Shown in pieces: positions 8,035-20,800 of a stretch of DNA of 64,000 nt (within the stretch, counting starts at the first letter, position 1; the number at the start of each line of letters is the position of its first letter). The stretch lies in IMG/VR virus record IMGVR_UViG_3300027754_000061, positions 1 to 64,000 of that record; one strand, given 5' to 3'. The notes below the pieces were generated by a model. The model was not told the origin of the DNA, searched no databases, and was given only the letters and a program-made list of their open reading frames with translations. Origin of the DNA: a virus. A program made the position numbers and the translations under genes.

Positions 8035-8635
8035 CAGCATTGATGTTAGTCAATGTCTGGATCCGCAGCGTGTAGTCGATCTGTATTTGCCGATTTAAAC
8101 TCTTTTGCACTGGGTGGAAAATTACGTGCGTAATCAATCGAAGATTTTCCGACGATCCATTCCAGGATTTTAGACCTAGTTCGTCAAAAACATATTCACC
8201 ATTGAAATTGGTTGAATTATCAAAAGCCTGCTGTGTTGGAGGCTCGCCATAATCCAGCAAGCAACTTACCAAAATATCAGTGTAAAGATTACCCGATGTG
8301 TGTAACACAGTCATTTTGTTATTTTCAGGATCAGTGTCAGCTGCTGAATTATCATCCACTACTTTTTGATAGGTTTGATTGTATAAGTCTGCATTTTGCC
8401 CAGTGGTATTCGGGGGTAGATATGTGATTACACCGGTTGGATCCACCGAACTGCCACCATTGCCGAATGCCATTAGATAGATATATCCTAGATCTCTATT
8501 GCTCAGAGTTTGCGCCATAGCGATAGAGATGTTTTCATAGTGGATAGCATTCTTTTTATCCACTAATATTTCTCCGGAATTTGGATCATGTATCTTTACA
8601 AATCCTTCAATTTTGCACAGCCCTGGAGTGATCAT
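8030..8635 (-). CDS. Conserved tail/baseplate-associated structural protein
   Basis: A 201-residue protein between the giant baseplate gene and the tail fibre gene. It starts with a short beta-rich segment (Glu-Gly-Phe-Val-Lys-Ile-His-Asp-Pro) and ends in a hydrophobic strand-rich part (Leu-Ile-Thr-His-Val-Ile-Phe-His-Pro-Val). I recognise no T4 counterpart by sequence; gp8, gp9 or gp10 analogues would be expected at about this position. Its ATG overlaps the stop of a 49-residue gene upstream as ATGA. The end of that small protein resembles the beginning of this one. Confidence 0.6.
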   Translation of the reverse strand: MITPGLCKIEGFVKIHDPNSGEILVDKKNAIHYENISIAMAQTLSNRDLGYIYLMAFGNGGSSVDPTGVITYLPPNTTGQNADLYNQTYQKVVDDNSAADTDPENNKMTVLHTSGNLYTDILVSCLLDYGEPPTQQAFDNSTNFNGEYVFDELGLKSWNGSSENLRLITHVIFHPVQKSLNRQIQIDYTLRIQTLTNINAV

Positions 8636-8781
8636 GCTCGCCCCTCCACATAGGTTTTTTGTGTTTTTGGATCGTAGATCCTCATGTGAGCTTGCACCGA
8701 AATTGTCCCATTTTCATTGGGCTTTTTGGGCCGTGGTGCTGGCACAGGTATCACTGGCTTGGTTGGCGTTGTAGTTGGCAT
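8632..8781 (-). CDS. Small 49-residue tail-region protein
   Basis: A short gene with ATG at 8781 and TGA at 8632, overlapping the ATG of the next gene as ATGA. The protein starts with a Pro/Thr/Lys-rich tail (Met-Pro-Thr-Thr-Thr-Pro-Thr-Lys-Pro-Val) and ends with Met-Arg-Ile-Tyr-Asp-Pro-Lys-Thr-Gln-Lys. This C-terminal stretch parallels Val-Lys-Ile-His-Asp-Pro-Asn-Ser-Gly near the start of the following 201-residue protein. The perfect coupling to the next gene and its fit in the gap make it a likely real gene. It might be a connector peptide or a remnant of a duplication. Confidence 0.6.
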   Translation of the reverse strand: MPTTTPTKPVIPVPAPRPKKPNENGTISVQAHMRIYDPKTQKTYVEGRA

Positions 8782-8800
8782 GATATTTTATTTACCTTGT

Positions 8801-11800
8801 TTATAGACCACGTAAAAACCTTGCAGCAATAGTTTCAGTATCTTGCAGAGCAATACCATCACTTGGAGTGGTCGGCCCGCGTTGATACCAAGTCACTCCG
8901 TGGCGTACCAATATTGTGACTTCTACATTGGCCACAGGTGGTAGCAATGGTGGATATGCAGTGTCATCCACAACAAAATCCACAGCCAACGGATCAAAAT
9001 CTGTCACAAACCAACGGTATTGGCTGGTAGCAGTGGTGTCACTGTAGGCATACTGGCGGATGCCAGCAACATATACTTCGATAGCAGGTGCTTCGCTACT
9101 GCTGTCAACAAAATCATCAACATTTATGCTAGGTGCATAGAATACCGTGGTAGATCCATCACCTATGCTAGTGTCTGAAACTATGTAATCTTGATAACTG
9201 CTCTGTAACAGATTACCACGGCTAAGATCATATACTGCTGCGCCTGTGTCATGATCTGCTGCTGCTGTACCAGCAGTACCTCGCATGAGCCCGTTGATAC
9301 TGTTATCTACCAGATTAATGCCACGATACATGATACGTTCGCCATTTACGGTGCAAACACCAAACACACCAATATCTAAGTTAGGCTGTCCCAATGCGTT
9401 AGCATCTTCAACATACATGATATTACCGGTTGCAGTGAGTGGTTGCATCAATGCTGTGGTACTAGCAGGTGTGATACGATATGTGGCTTGTACTCCACGC
9501 ATGTCCTGGAATATGCGGAATGCCATTGCATCAGGCACTATGCTGCTGGTCACTTCGGTTATGGCCATTATCTGGCCGGGCTCGATGGCACCTGATCCCA
9601 GTATGAGATATTCACCTTCCACTGTGTAATCTATGCTATTGGTCAGAGCATATCCATCTAGTGTGACCCATAATCTAGCAGCATTGACATTGGCACGCTC
9701 TAACCAGAATTGATTGTCATACACCGCATCTCCTTTGCTGTATGAGTAACTCCATTGTGTATCATTCACTGTTGCATAATCAAAACTTCCCGGCTGGCTG
9801 TTATATGCCGGATCATTTGGCAATGGGTCAAATGGATCTACAATTTCCACACCAGTAACTATTGGACCGTTGAATACCAAGGTCAGCGGATATTGTTGTG
9901 AAGTATCATTGAAGGTTGTTACACTAAACAAGTCGTCGAGATTGACTGCTCCCACAATCTGCAAAGTGGTACCGGCCAATTGATATCCAGCTTGAGTGGT
10001 CACTGTGATCAATATACGAGCACCAGCAGGAGGTGGTACATTAAACACGACCTCACGATCGTTAGTTCCTGAATAAGGTGTCACACTATAAACACCAGGC
10101 ACACCACCAATACTTTGTTGTTGTAGTATGTTATCTACCCACACAATAACGTCTGTTGTGGCATTTATAATCGATTGACTGTACCCCCCACGGTTAGGCA
10201 ATGCAAATGCCAATGAACTACCGTCACTGGTCCATTCACGACCTTCCGGAGGTTGTAATCTCAACCCATTGCGATCAACTATCATGTTAGCAAGATTGCT
10301 ACCTTGTACTGAATTGGTCAATGTGGTACTCTTGAACGTGACAAAATTAGAATCTGCTACAATATATTGTGTTTGTGGCGCGCTCCAACTATACACTGTA
10401 GATGCTTTACCAGTGCCCGATCCAATTCCGCTAGCAGTGAATACTGTTCCTACAGTATTTGCTCCAGCACCGATGGCCACAAAATTAGTTGTACCCACTT
10501 CTGTGATGGTATATTGTCGGCCAATGATAAAGTACCCTGCATCTATGACAGATACCCCAAACGCAACTAGTGCTATACCATCGGTATCATCATATACTGC
10601 CCCTAGATCAACAATTGATTGCAAAGTAGGAACATATTCTAACCAATACAATGGATCAGCAATATCGATACCGGCAGGCACATCTTTTAATGCACGATAA
10701 TAAGTCTCTGCTGAACTGCCATCATTGGTATTGACCAGGTCTTGTTTGGCATAGCTGTTTAGTTGATTCCAATCTACACTAGGTGTGTATGGAGTCCACC
10801 CCACTACAGTAGTAGATACACCATTTACAAATACTGCGATACTGATTATTTGTGCAGAATTGACTGGAATAATTGTGGTCTGAGATCCTGTTCCCGTGAA
10901 ATTATCACGATACAATTGATTGCCGCCACCTAATTCATATGCCGTGACGCTAAGTATATCTCCGTTGGCCACAGTGAGTACTGTGATTGTTTGTAGAACC
11001 CAATCCACTGAATAATCAATATTCAGAGCCAATGGAAGATTAGTAGTGGTATTTGTTACGAAGATTCCCACTGGGTTCTCTACCAGGCCTGCCCAACTGA
11101 ATGTGTCTGTTACCGCAGCCTCGTAAAGATAACGAGTGTCCGCTAATTGGAATCCATGCCCATCTCTGTTCCAATCAGCACCTGGACGTGTATAAACACG
11201 CAGGTCAAGTGTGTCAAATTCTGCACCATTCACTAGTTCTTCGGGGGCATGCCCTTCGTACAATCCGATAAATTCACCGCCATCTACGTTGATGCTGGTA
11301 AATGTGTTACCAAGTGTTGTATCAGTGAATGTGCTGGCATATATAGCATCCTCGGGAGCTGTGTCCAGGAAGTAATTTCCATACACTTGCACTCCTGGAT
11401 AGTCCACACCGTCAATCAACAACGGCAAATCCAATCCGGGTTGATTTGGTCCGGCAACATATAGACCCATGGTACGATCGACACCAGTTAAATCTCTAGC
11501 TGGGATCAATGTCCAATCTTCAAGATTGAATGTGGGACCCACCACTGCTGTGGAATCTGCACTGGCAGCTTGCCACACACGATCATCGTAGCGTACTAAT
11601 TGCCCATCTTGATATGTTCCGCTCGGGCTCCAATCTCTTACATCGCTAAAGTATTGGAATCGATCATACTTGATCGTGGTCTTGAAGCTACGTGCCAATC
11701 CCGGAGTGATCCTTGCATATGCTATGGCTCCAGAGCCAACACCGCCACCGCCGCTGAACGATATGCTCGGAGTCGATCGATAAACTGCGTCAGAGTAAGT

Positions 11801-14800
11801 GACATTCACTGCCACTACTTGTCCTAAACTGTTAATTACAGCAGTTGCTTCAGCAGCCAGTCCAGCATATGCCAGAGTAGCAGTACCGTTGGTTTGTAAC
11901 CCACTGGTAGTGAAAGTAGGTGGCTCGATTCCAGTGATTCCATCCACGACCACTGTGTAGAGATTGGTTGTGTTGTTGTTTGCATAGAACAGTTGCTGAT
12001 TGATAGTCACAGAGGTATTACTGGTCCATGCATCACCCACAATCACTATTGGAGGTTCTGTGTATCCTGTACCATTATCAACAATTGTTACAGCAGTAAG
12101 GGTCAGCAGATAGTTGTTGTACCATTGATCGTACGGGAATGTGTTCCATACTGTGCTGTTAGCAGGCAAATCGCTTAAGAAGTTGGCCACATCTGACGAT
12201 CCGTGTTGATAAGGCAGCAATATAGGACTAGTATATTGAGGTGTGGTCAGTGTGGTATTGTAGTAGGCTGGTAAATCAAAGTCAGTGAGACTGCCCTGGA
12301 ATTGATCAAGCCCGTTATATCGTAGATTGAACTCACGTAATTGCACATGGTAAGGTTTGACTTCTTTTATGTAATCCAGCACAAATTCTTGATTGTCCCT
12401 ACGATAGTTTTGATAAGGTACTAGATTTCGAATTCTGTGATCCACATCGATCAAGCTGGTCTTGACTAACCATTCTGGTGCAGAGAATTCGCTCAATACA
12501 AAATTGAATACCAATGTCAATGCACGATTGCGTTCAATCGCCAATTCGTCAATCAACAATTCTTCATTAATCGCTTGTATGATTTTTCGTGTTTCTTTTA
12601 CAGGTTCTTGATCATAATATTGTGCATCAAATACTTCAATGTCAAATCCAAATCTGCCCAATTGATAATCCCACAATTCGGCCGAGAATGCAATAGTACC
12701 ATCCTGTAATCCCACACGTTCCCATCCCGCATCGGTCAATAGATATATTTCCCATTTACCTTGAGCATTGGCTGTGATTTTCACACTACTACCCACTGCC
12801 ACGGTTAATGTATCTAATCCAGCTTTATTAGGTATTGTGGCTATGACTTTACTGCTGGAATTGTATCCTGGAAGATACCAGTCGATATAACTCCAATAGT
12901 CGGCTGTGTTGTATCCTTGCACAAACGATAGTCGTAGAAGTCTTTTGCCTGCTGTTTGATCGCTGGCTGCCACTGTGTAAATGGTCCATAGACCTTTGTT
13001 GTCGCTGTCGGTCACTACCAAATAGCGATAGCCCAATGGTACAGTATAGATGTTTTGGAATCCCAATATCTCTAAATTCGCCACACGTAGATTCCATAAA
13101 CCAGTTGCTGCACTTGGTTCAGGTTCGGCGCTGTTGAGCAAATTAAAACTGCGACTTTCTGAGATTGAATACATGGACAACACATCATTGACCCTGGTGA
13201 GATAGTTTTTAAGTGCAGCAAATCTATCCACAAACATACTTTGTCGTGGGCGGAACTGCACACCATATCGCTCAGCCGGGCCGAGATTTGGATCTGGTAC
13301 GTTGTTGCCAAAGGTATCCACACCGCAGAAGCTGTCTTGTAACTTACGATAGAGATTGGTACTCAAGAAGGCGTCTGGTTTGCCTTCGGCTATTAGTTCA
13401 TATTCAGTATGTACGTTACTGTCTGTGGCTTCTCTGTCAAAAGATATGTTGATCACTGTATCAGATGCCACGATGTACTCAGCGGCATTGTACAGGGCAA
13501 TGGTGCTAGCATTTATAGGTGCCATGTAAGTGATACCACTGGATTTAGGGTCAGTGATATATCGTGCCACAGTGGCCACACTCAGTGTTTTACCTTGTTG
13601 AGTAGCTGTGGTTGTGATACCTCGCACCCAGAAATAATATTCAGTAGCAAATATGCCGTCTCTGGTAAGTCTGGTATTGATGCTGTAGCTGATTGTGCTG
13701 TATGGTGTTCCCGGTCCGGTATAGTTGATCGGAGGTACCGGACTCAGTATCCATTGATATACATCTACAGAACTGCCCGGGAATAGTTGTCCCCAACGAC
13801 GACTAGCATAAGTTATGTCGTCTTGATTAGGGTCAATGAATCGGACAGTACTGGTGTCCCACCATACTTCGCTTGTGTGTCCGTCCCACCAGGTGGCACC
13901 GTTGATGCTAGTAGGGCCAATATTATAATTGGCCGGATCTATACCGCCGATGTAGTCAATATTTTGTCTAGCTGCACCTAGAATCTTGCCTTGTAATGGA
14001 TCAAAGAAATCAAAGAACTGTGTAGTAGCACTGGTGACCCGATCATATGCAAACACTCCATTGATCAGTCTGATATCAACCACAGGTTGTTGTTGTCTGA
14101 TCACTGTCCAAGCTGGGTTACGATCGGGATTTTGGAATACAAACACACGACCGTAATCTGCTGTGCTGTCTCCTACATCATTCTTTGGTGCGCCTGCTAC
14201 TAGAATGCCATCTATATAGTTCACGGCTGTGCCAAATCCATCTAATGTGTTGATCTGGCTGTTGTTGATCTGTTGTCCAAATATAAATTGCCCTGGATTT
14301 GATATGCTGAGAGTCGAAGATGGCAAATAATCATATGCATACACAGCACCACTGTTATTCACTGTGGTGATGAAGGTGGTGCTATCTGCATCAAAATCTG
14401 TGGTGCCATCATCAAACACTGTGATCAGATACAGAGTACCGTTTGGTGCTCCCACGACCACAGTGGTGGCCTGATCCGAAACACTCACGCTGGATCCAAA
14501 CGCACCATATTTTACAGGATATGGACTGAGGATCGTTTGTGTAAATGCAAATGTCTTGAATGCCAATGTAGTGAATGCTGTGCCAACTGAGCCCGGCGCT
14601 ACTTGCAATTTATTAAATGCCGGTGCTGCATTGCTGTTCTTAACAGACACTGTAAGATATCCGGTTGAATCCACTATGGCAACAACATTTGGAACTGTAC
14701 TGTTTATGTGGGCGGCCAGCGCACGTACATAGATGCTGGCAGCCACAGTTGTTGTGGTCACTGATGACCAGTAGCTTGCATTGCTCAGTGCTGTGGCAGC

Positions 14801-17800
14801 AGGCACAGCCTGCAATGCCAGATAGATGGTGTATGTGGTACCTGACAAGTTATAGACCACATCATTTTTGTTGTATGTGGTCAAGCTGCTCCAGGCAGCA
14901 GGAACTGTTACATCCATGTTATTCACACGCAAGGTATTTCCTGAAGTCAGTGCAGCATTGGCCACTGTGGATGTGATAGTTCCGTAGATGCGGCTTTGAT
15001 TTACATCACGTTCGACCACGCCGCCTTTGTAGATCTGTACGCTGCTTTGCGGAACACCCGAATACAAACTGCAATCATATGAGCAGATATCCACAGTCTG
15101 CCCAAAATTCGAAAAGTTGGCTATGGTATTTTGAGTAAGCTCTTGCACCTGTGCAAATTGATTGGTTTCAATCTCAATCACGTCACCATATTGCAAGTCC
15201 GCATTGATGGTCACTGTGTTGGCACCATTCCAGTAGAAGGTGTTGTCTGCACCAACTACACTGTCAGTCTGGTTGGTCAAGAATACATTATTAACAATAA
15301 CGCCGATCGGTGCCACCGGGGTGCCTAACAATGTAAATGTTACGGTTGAGCCATCTTCACCATAGATAAATCTTTGTACGTTGCGATCAAACACATATAC
15401 AGATCCTGCTTCAACATTCCCACTTTCGGTACTGTAAGGTGTGCCAATTAATAGTTGGCGGCCATCTGTGGTACAGGATATTGAATGACCAAATCTGTCA
15501 GATGAACTTAATCCAATGGCTGTGATTGAATTAATATATGTGAAATAGCTTTTTGCCCTGGCCACAATAACTGCACCAGCAGCAGGACCTGTTCCGGTAA
15601 ATGTCAAATCCTGGGTGACTGTGCTGAATGTGTAATCGATGTTGGGGCGATACAACACATTATTGACTTCAATACTGAAGCTGTAGATGTTGGTAGCAGT
15701 GAAGAAATATTCGTTCAATGAAAATACCGTAGCCAACGTAGGTGCAGTATATGCGATATTGAAATTACCCAATGTACCGCCAGTGCCTATTGAAGTAATG
15801 GTAAGCACAATATTGTTGGTGCCACCAAAACTTGCGCCGGCAATGGTTATGGTATTACCCACGGCATAACCCGAACCAAATGATGTAGCACCTACGCCGC
15901 CCTGTGTTGAACCCGGTTGTCCAACTTCACCGCGCACACGGATTATGGTAAATTTAGCACCAAGGCCGCTGCCACTGGTAGATGTCTGTGGCACATCATA
16001 ATAGGTCTGTGCATCCAGCTGTTGACTGCTGATTCTTTGCATTTTTATCAACACACCCGAGGCAGGAGCTGTGGTAAATGTGACTTTGTTGAATGCTGCA
16101 TCCACTGAATAGCCTGACAATTGAATATTGCCATCCAATGTGACTTTGAGCTGGCTGCTGTTGTCGATTTGTATCACGTTGCCAATAAGGAATTGAGTAG
16201 TAACCCCGTCGCCTAGCACCGTGATAAATTGGTCTTCCCAGGTCACTCGCCCGTAAGCATAAACTGTGTTCAACCCTGGAGCACCAACGTACATCCAACG
16301 TTCATCTAAGCTCATGGCCACGGAATATCCAAACTCTCCGGCACCAGGAGTGGTTGATGTAGTGGTGCCTGGCAGGGTCAATAGCTGCCATTGTGCAAAT
16401 GGATTCACACCAGGTTGCCCTAATGCAGGATCTCGGTAGATCACCGCAGCATAACCATTGTTAGTTTCGCTACTGGGTCCGAGACTCTTGCTGGCACCGG
16501 CTACTGCCCAAGTTTGATTACCAAAATCTATAGCATTTCCGTAACCGCGAACACCGGTACGATCCAGAGTCAGGATGCCATCGGCGTCGGCTATTGGGCT
16601 GACCGGAGAGTATGTGTCCCCTGAATTTTTAACATATACATACACAGCACCTTTTTCGGTGACTGTACCAAATCCATATCGTGGGCTACCCACAAACAAT
16701 GCTGCTCTTGCGCTGGCCTGTGCCACAGCAGAACCATATTGTTCTCCCGCATCCAACAGTACTGGGCTGATCTGTGACGAACTAGTGAATACATCTTGTT
16801 TCTGTATCACCTCCCAAAGATCTTCACCATTGTTATCCACCCATACTATGGCACCTGGCAGGATGTCGTTGGCGTATGGCAGATTGATCACGTCCGACGC
16901 TTGTGCCACACGCATGGTCTTCAATGTGAATCCCAATCCGGTACCATCGGCCACTGTGCGTTGGTTGGTAAATTGGAACGCAATATTCACTGTGGTTATA
17001 TTGGGCACACTTAGTACATTATATACGCCATTGACTTCGGAATCAAAGAAGTTGATGATCAAGGTATCGCTGTATGATAAGCCGTGTGGCTGACTGAATA
17101 TCACTCTGCTGGTTCCGTCAAGATTGTCGCATACGTGCTGTATGGCTCCCGGAACAGCCTGCGCACGATAGATATTCCAGTCGTAGTCATTTACTTTTGC
17201 GACCCATATTGAAGTACCAACTGCAATAGCATCAAGGTTGGCCGAGATATTACCCAGATCGTTTATGTCAAATACTGTGATATCTGCATCATTAAGATTT
17301 ACATATCCAGCAGTTGGCAGTTGTATATCTGTAGGCGATACAGTAGTAGTCGGCATAAAATCTGGAGAAGTCAGTTTGTAACTTTGCTTCCATATGTCGC
17401 TAAACAATATCTGTTGATCTGCAGAGCTAGCTTGTTGTGGCAATACCACTTGTACTAGACTAGGGTTGCTGCTGAGATATGCACGATTCAATCTAAGTTC
17501 AACAAAACTACGGTTGGCATTGGCGCCATATGTTGCTCGTAACACCGCCCAGTTTTCATAGATACTGTAGTCAGCCGCTTCTTTTCCTAGATTGGCATTG
17601 GAGAACAGCTCTGCACTGATGATTGTGCCTTTAGAGCCCAAGAACTGTCGATACACATTCAACTGACTCACATCATCTAGATTTAATGCAGCCATGTACT
17701 GGCGAGGACGGAACCCAATCAGTCCATAGCTTAACAAATCATTATCGGTTTCAAGATTGGCAGAATTGATATTGTAACTGTTGGCCAATTGATCAGCTTT

Positions 17801-20800
17801 GTTGGCCAAGTTAGGCAACAATCCCAATTCAATTTGAGTGTAATCGCTCTGTGTCCAATCATTGAAGTTGAATTGCGCACTTGGTTGTACGATGTTTAGC
17901 GCACTCCAATACACATTCTTGTACTTGACTATCTGCCCTTTGGTATAGCGTTTTAACCCAGTCCATTCTTGCACATTGTCTAGATTGAGTATGAATCCAG
18001 GCGTATCAATTTGTCCGGTCCAATCAGCAGTATTGGATGCTATGAGTATCAACCGGTTTTGGCGAGCACCGGTGGTAGGTTGATACATAAGATCTCCAAA
18101 CACACTCTGATTGTCTAACACAATCATGTGCTCATAGGTAGTGTATTTTAGATCAATGTAGCTTAAAGTCTGAGTAGTCAATGGCTCACAAACAAATGTA
18201 TTGCCTATACGTACCACATTGAGATTACGTGTGGGCAATTCTCTATTGTTCTGATCCAGTAACACATTATCTATGGTTTGTACCGCGATGCTGTCTACCA
18301 CTGCTTGCTCACGAGTGACTGTGAGTTTTGCTGCTAGTGGGTTGAGATTCAATAACGCATTCTCCCCCCACCCTTGTTGGCTCCAGTACAAGAATTCATT
18401 GCACATCTGTCCCCAGTCCAATACATATCCATTGGCACGATCGGTAAAGGTTATTCCTTGTTGTTGTAGTAATTGCCCATAGCTTAACAAGAAATCACAA
18501 ACACTTGTTTCATTGGTGAATATGGTTCCATACGGAACTTGAACCACAGTGTTGGTATAGAAGGTAGGCACACGCACAGTTGCGCCGCCCGAAGTTATTG
18601 TACGCAGTTGCCCTGTGGACTTACTGGCCAACACATTGAAATACGGTTGTGCCGCACTGTATCCATACACAGCATATCCCCCGGTCACATTCTGTATGAC
18701 CACTGCCGAGTAGCTGGTGCGATCAAATGGTTGATTCTTGTACAACAACAGATTATAACTTTGATCAGGTATCATCAAAGTGGTGTTGGTAGAATTAGGG
18801 CTGGACTTTTCGGTGAATATTTTGATGTATTGTTTGTCTGAGAAACTGGCCATGCGATAGCACAATCTCACGTCAAGACTGGCCAGATCAGCTGTTAGCT
18901 CATCAGTAGAATTAATACCACTTTGGCGATTGTAATCAACTATCCAGTCAATGTAGCTGGCTTTGCTGACTCCATTACCATATACTTCGATGCCATTGGC
19001 ATCTAGACGATATCGATCATTCAATAGATACTGCCCAAATTCCACATTGTATCGATACAAGTCACGATCAGCAAACAATGCAAAAAACTTGGCTGTGCGA
19101 GTCACTGCCAGCACATGCATCACTGCAAATGGATAGCTAGAGCTGTTCCAGAACGAAGCTTCAACTGGGCCGCCATCTCCCGGTGCCCAACTCTTCTGGA
19201 ATTGAGCATTGGCATAAGTTCCCATGGTGCTGTTGAATGGGCTGAGTAATTGCCCTTCATCACCAGTGGGAATAACTGGTGCCATGGAAGGATACGGGCC
19301 CGGTCCCCAAATACCGCTACGTGGGGGTTCGTCAGCAGATCCTATACTGGCTGGACGTGCATATTCTGGGCGGAAATACGGCGCCACTGGGTCAGCAACA
19401 TAACCAGCGGCCAAATCATCCCACAACACCAAGTTGTCGCCGGTGTATGGTGCCGGACCATATTTGCCTTCCCACCACAGCGGCTGCTTGCTGAAGCCCA
19501 ACATTTCCCAAGGAGTATATTGTGGTTGTTCGGTGTCGTAGAAATAACGATTGATACCGCGCCAGGCTCCTAGAAGATTTTCTTTGCTGTTTAATTTGTT
19601 CTGTGCGGAACTGTAGTTCCAAGTAAATTTGTTGTCGGCACGGAAATTTTGTGTGCGGTAATCAAGTTTGTTAGCACCCACGTAGCTCAAGAAATCTTGA
19701 TTCAATATGTTAGTAATTTCAGAATAGCTGAATCCTGTGTCACGGAACTGGCCTGGTAAGACATTTTCGATAGTAAGTGGTACCGGATTTCCATCTAGCT
19801 TGAGATTGTTATAAATCCTGGTTTCAAATTCCAGCAGTACCTGGTCGCGAATATCGTTGAATAGCGGAGTGATAGATCCATCATGACCTTGTGTTACCTG
19901 CACCATACCACCGCTGGCTCGCTGAGTAATAACCTGTGGAACAAATGCTGGATACAATCCCAGTTTAGTCGGGGTGTTGGGAGCAAAACTTCCATAGGTG
20001 GCGCTGTATTCTTGAAGAACTAATTGGCTCCCCAACGGCAGATCAACTAGAACAGTTATACGAGGACCATCTGTGGCCACTACATAGTCACGGTCTCTTG
20101 TGAGCAATGCCTCACCTAGATATACATTCATTCCCAAATAATTAGCTGAACGATAATTATAAACTTGTACTGTATCAAAACTGCCAGTATCAGTATAGCC
20201 AATGGTATAGGTAGTGGTTGTATAAACTGCACCAGACGGTAACATATCAGACCAATAGAATGGCTGTGTTTCAACGCGACCCAGGGTAACATTTTGTATT
20301 GCGGTGTCTAATATTTGCGAGATAGTATCAAAACCAATAGTTTGTTGTGTCACTGCATCCAACAGCTGATACTTGTATTTGTTATATTCTCTAGCAGCAA
20401 AACTCAATGAAGCAAAGATATTGTAGTCCGGTGACCGTAAAAAATAGCCAGCCAATGTCATTGGCGCACTTTGTTGCAATATAGTCAATCCATACGGAAC
20501 TAGATTGCCCAGATCTCTGGTGTTGTTAGATCCATTCACTGGCCCTTGAACTGTCAACAGATTTTGACAGATACTTTCATAATGTGTTCTTATGGTGCCC
20601 AGTGTAAATTCCGGACTATTTCCATTCAACGGATTGTTCTGCAGATTGATAGGCACTTGATAAAATGCTGTGGCGCTGGTCTGATCACTCAACACCAACA
20701 CTTCAATGATATCACCGGGTATATAGGTGTTGTTTAATGTGATTGTTGTGCTAGTATCAGTAGTAAGATAGCTATAAACACCGGGTTCCTGGAATACTGA

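Noticed and set aside
8789-8796. GGTAAATA (minus strand) as promoter of the 49-residue gene
   Set aside because: Only eight bases before its ATG; too close to be the -10 of a translated message, although it could feed genes further downstream.
10269-10700. Many 60-140-codon frames on the plus strand opposite the giant gene
   Set aside because: They overlap a 15-kb uninterrupted frame with recognisable modules and lack ribosome-binding sites and domain features.
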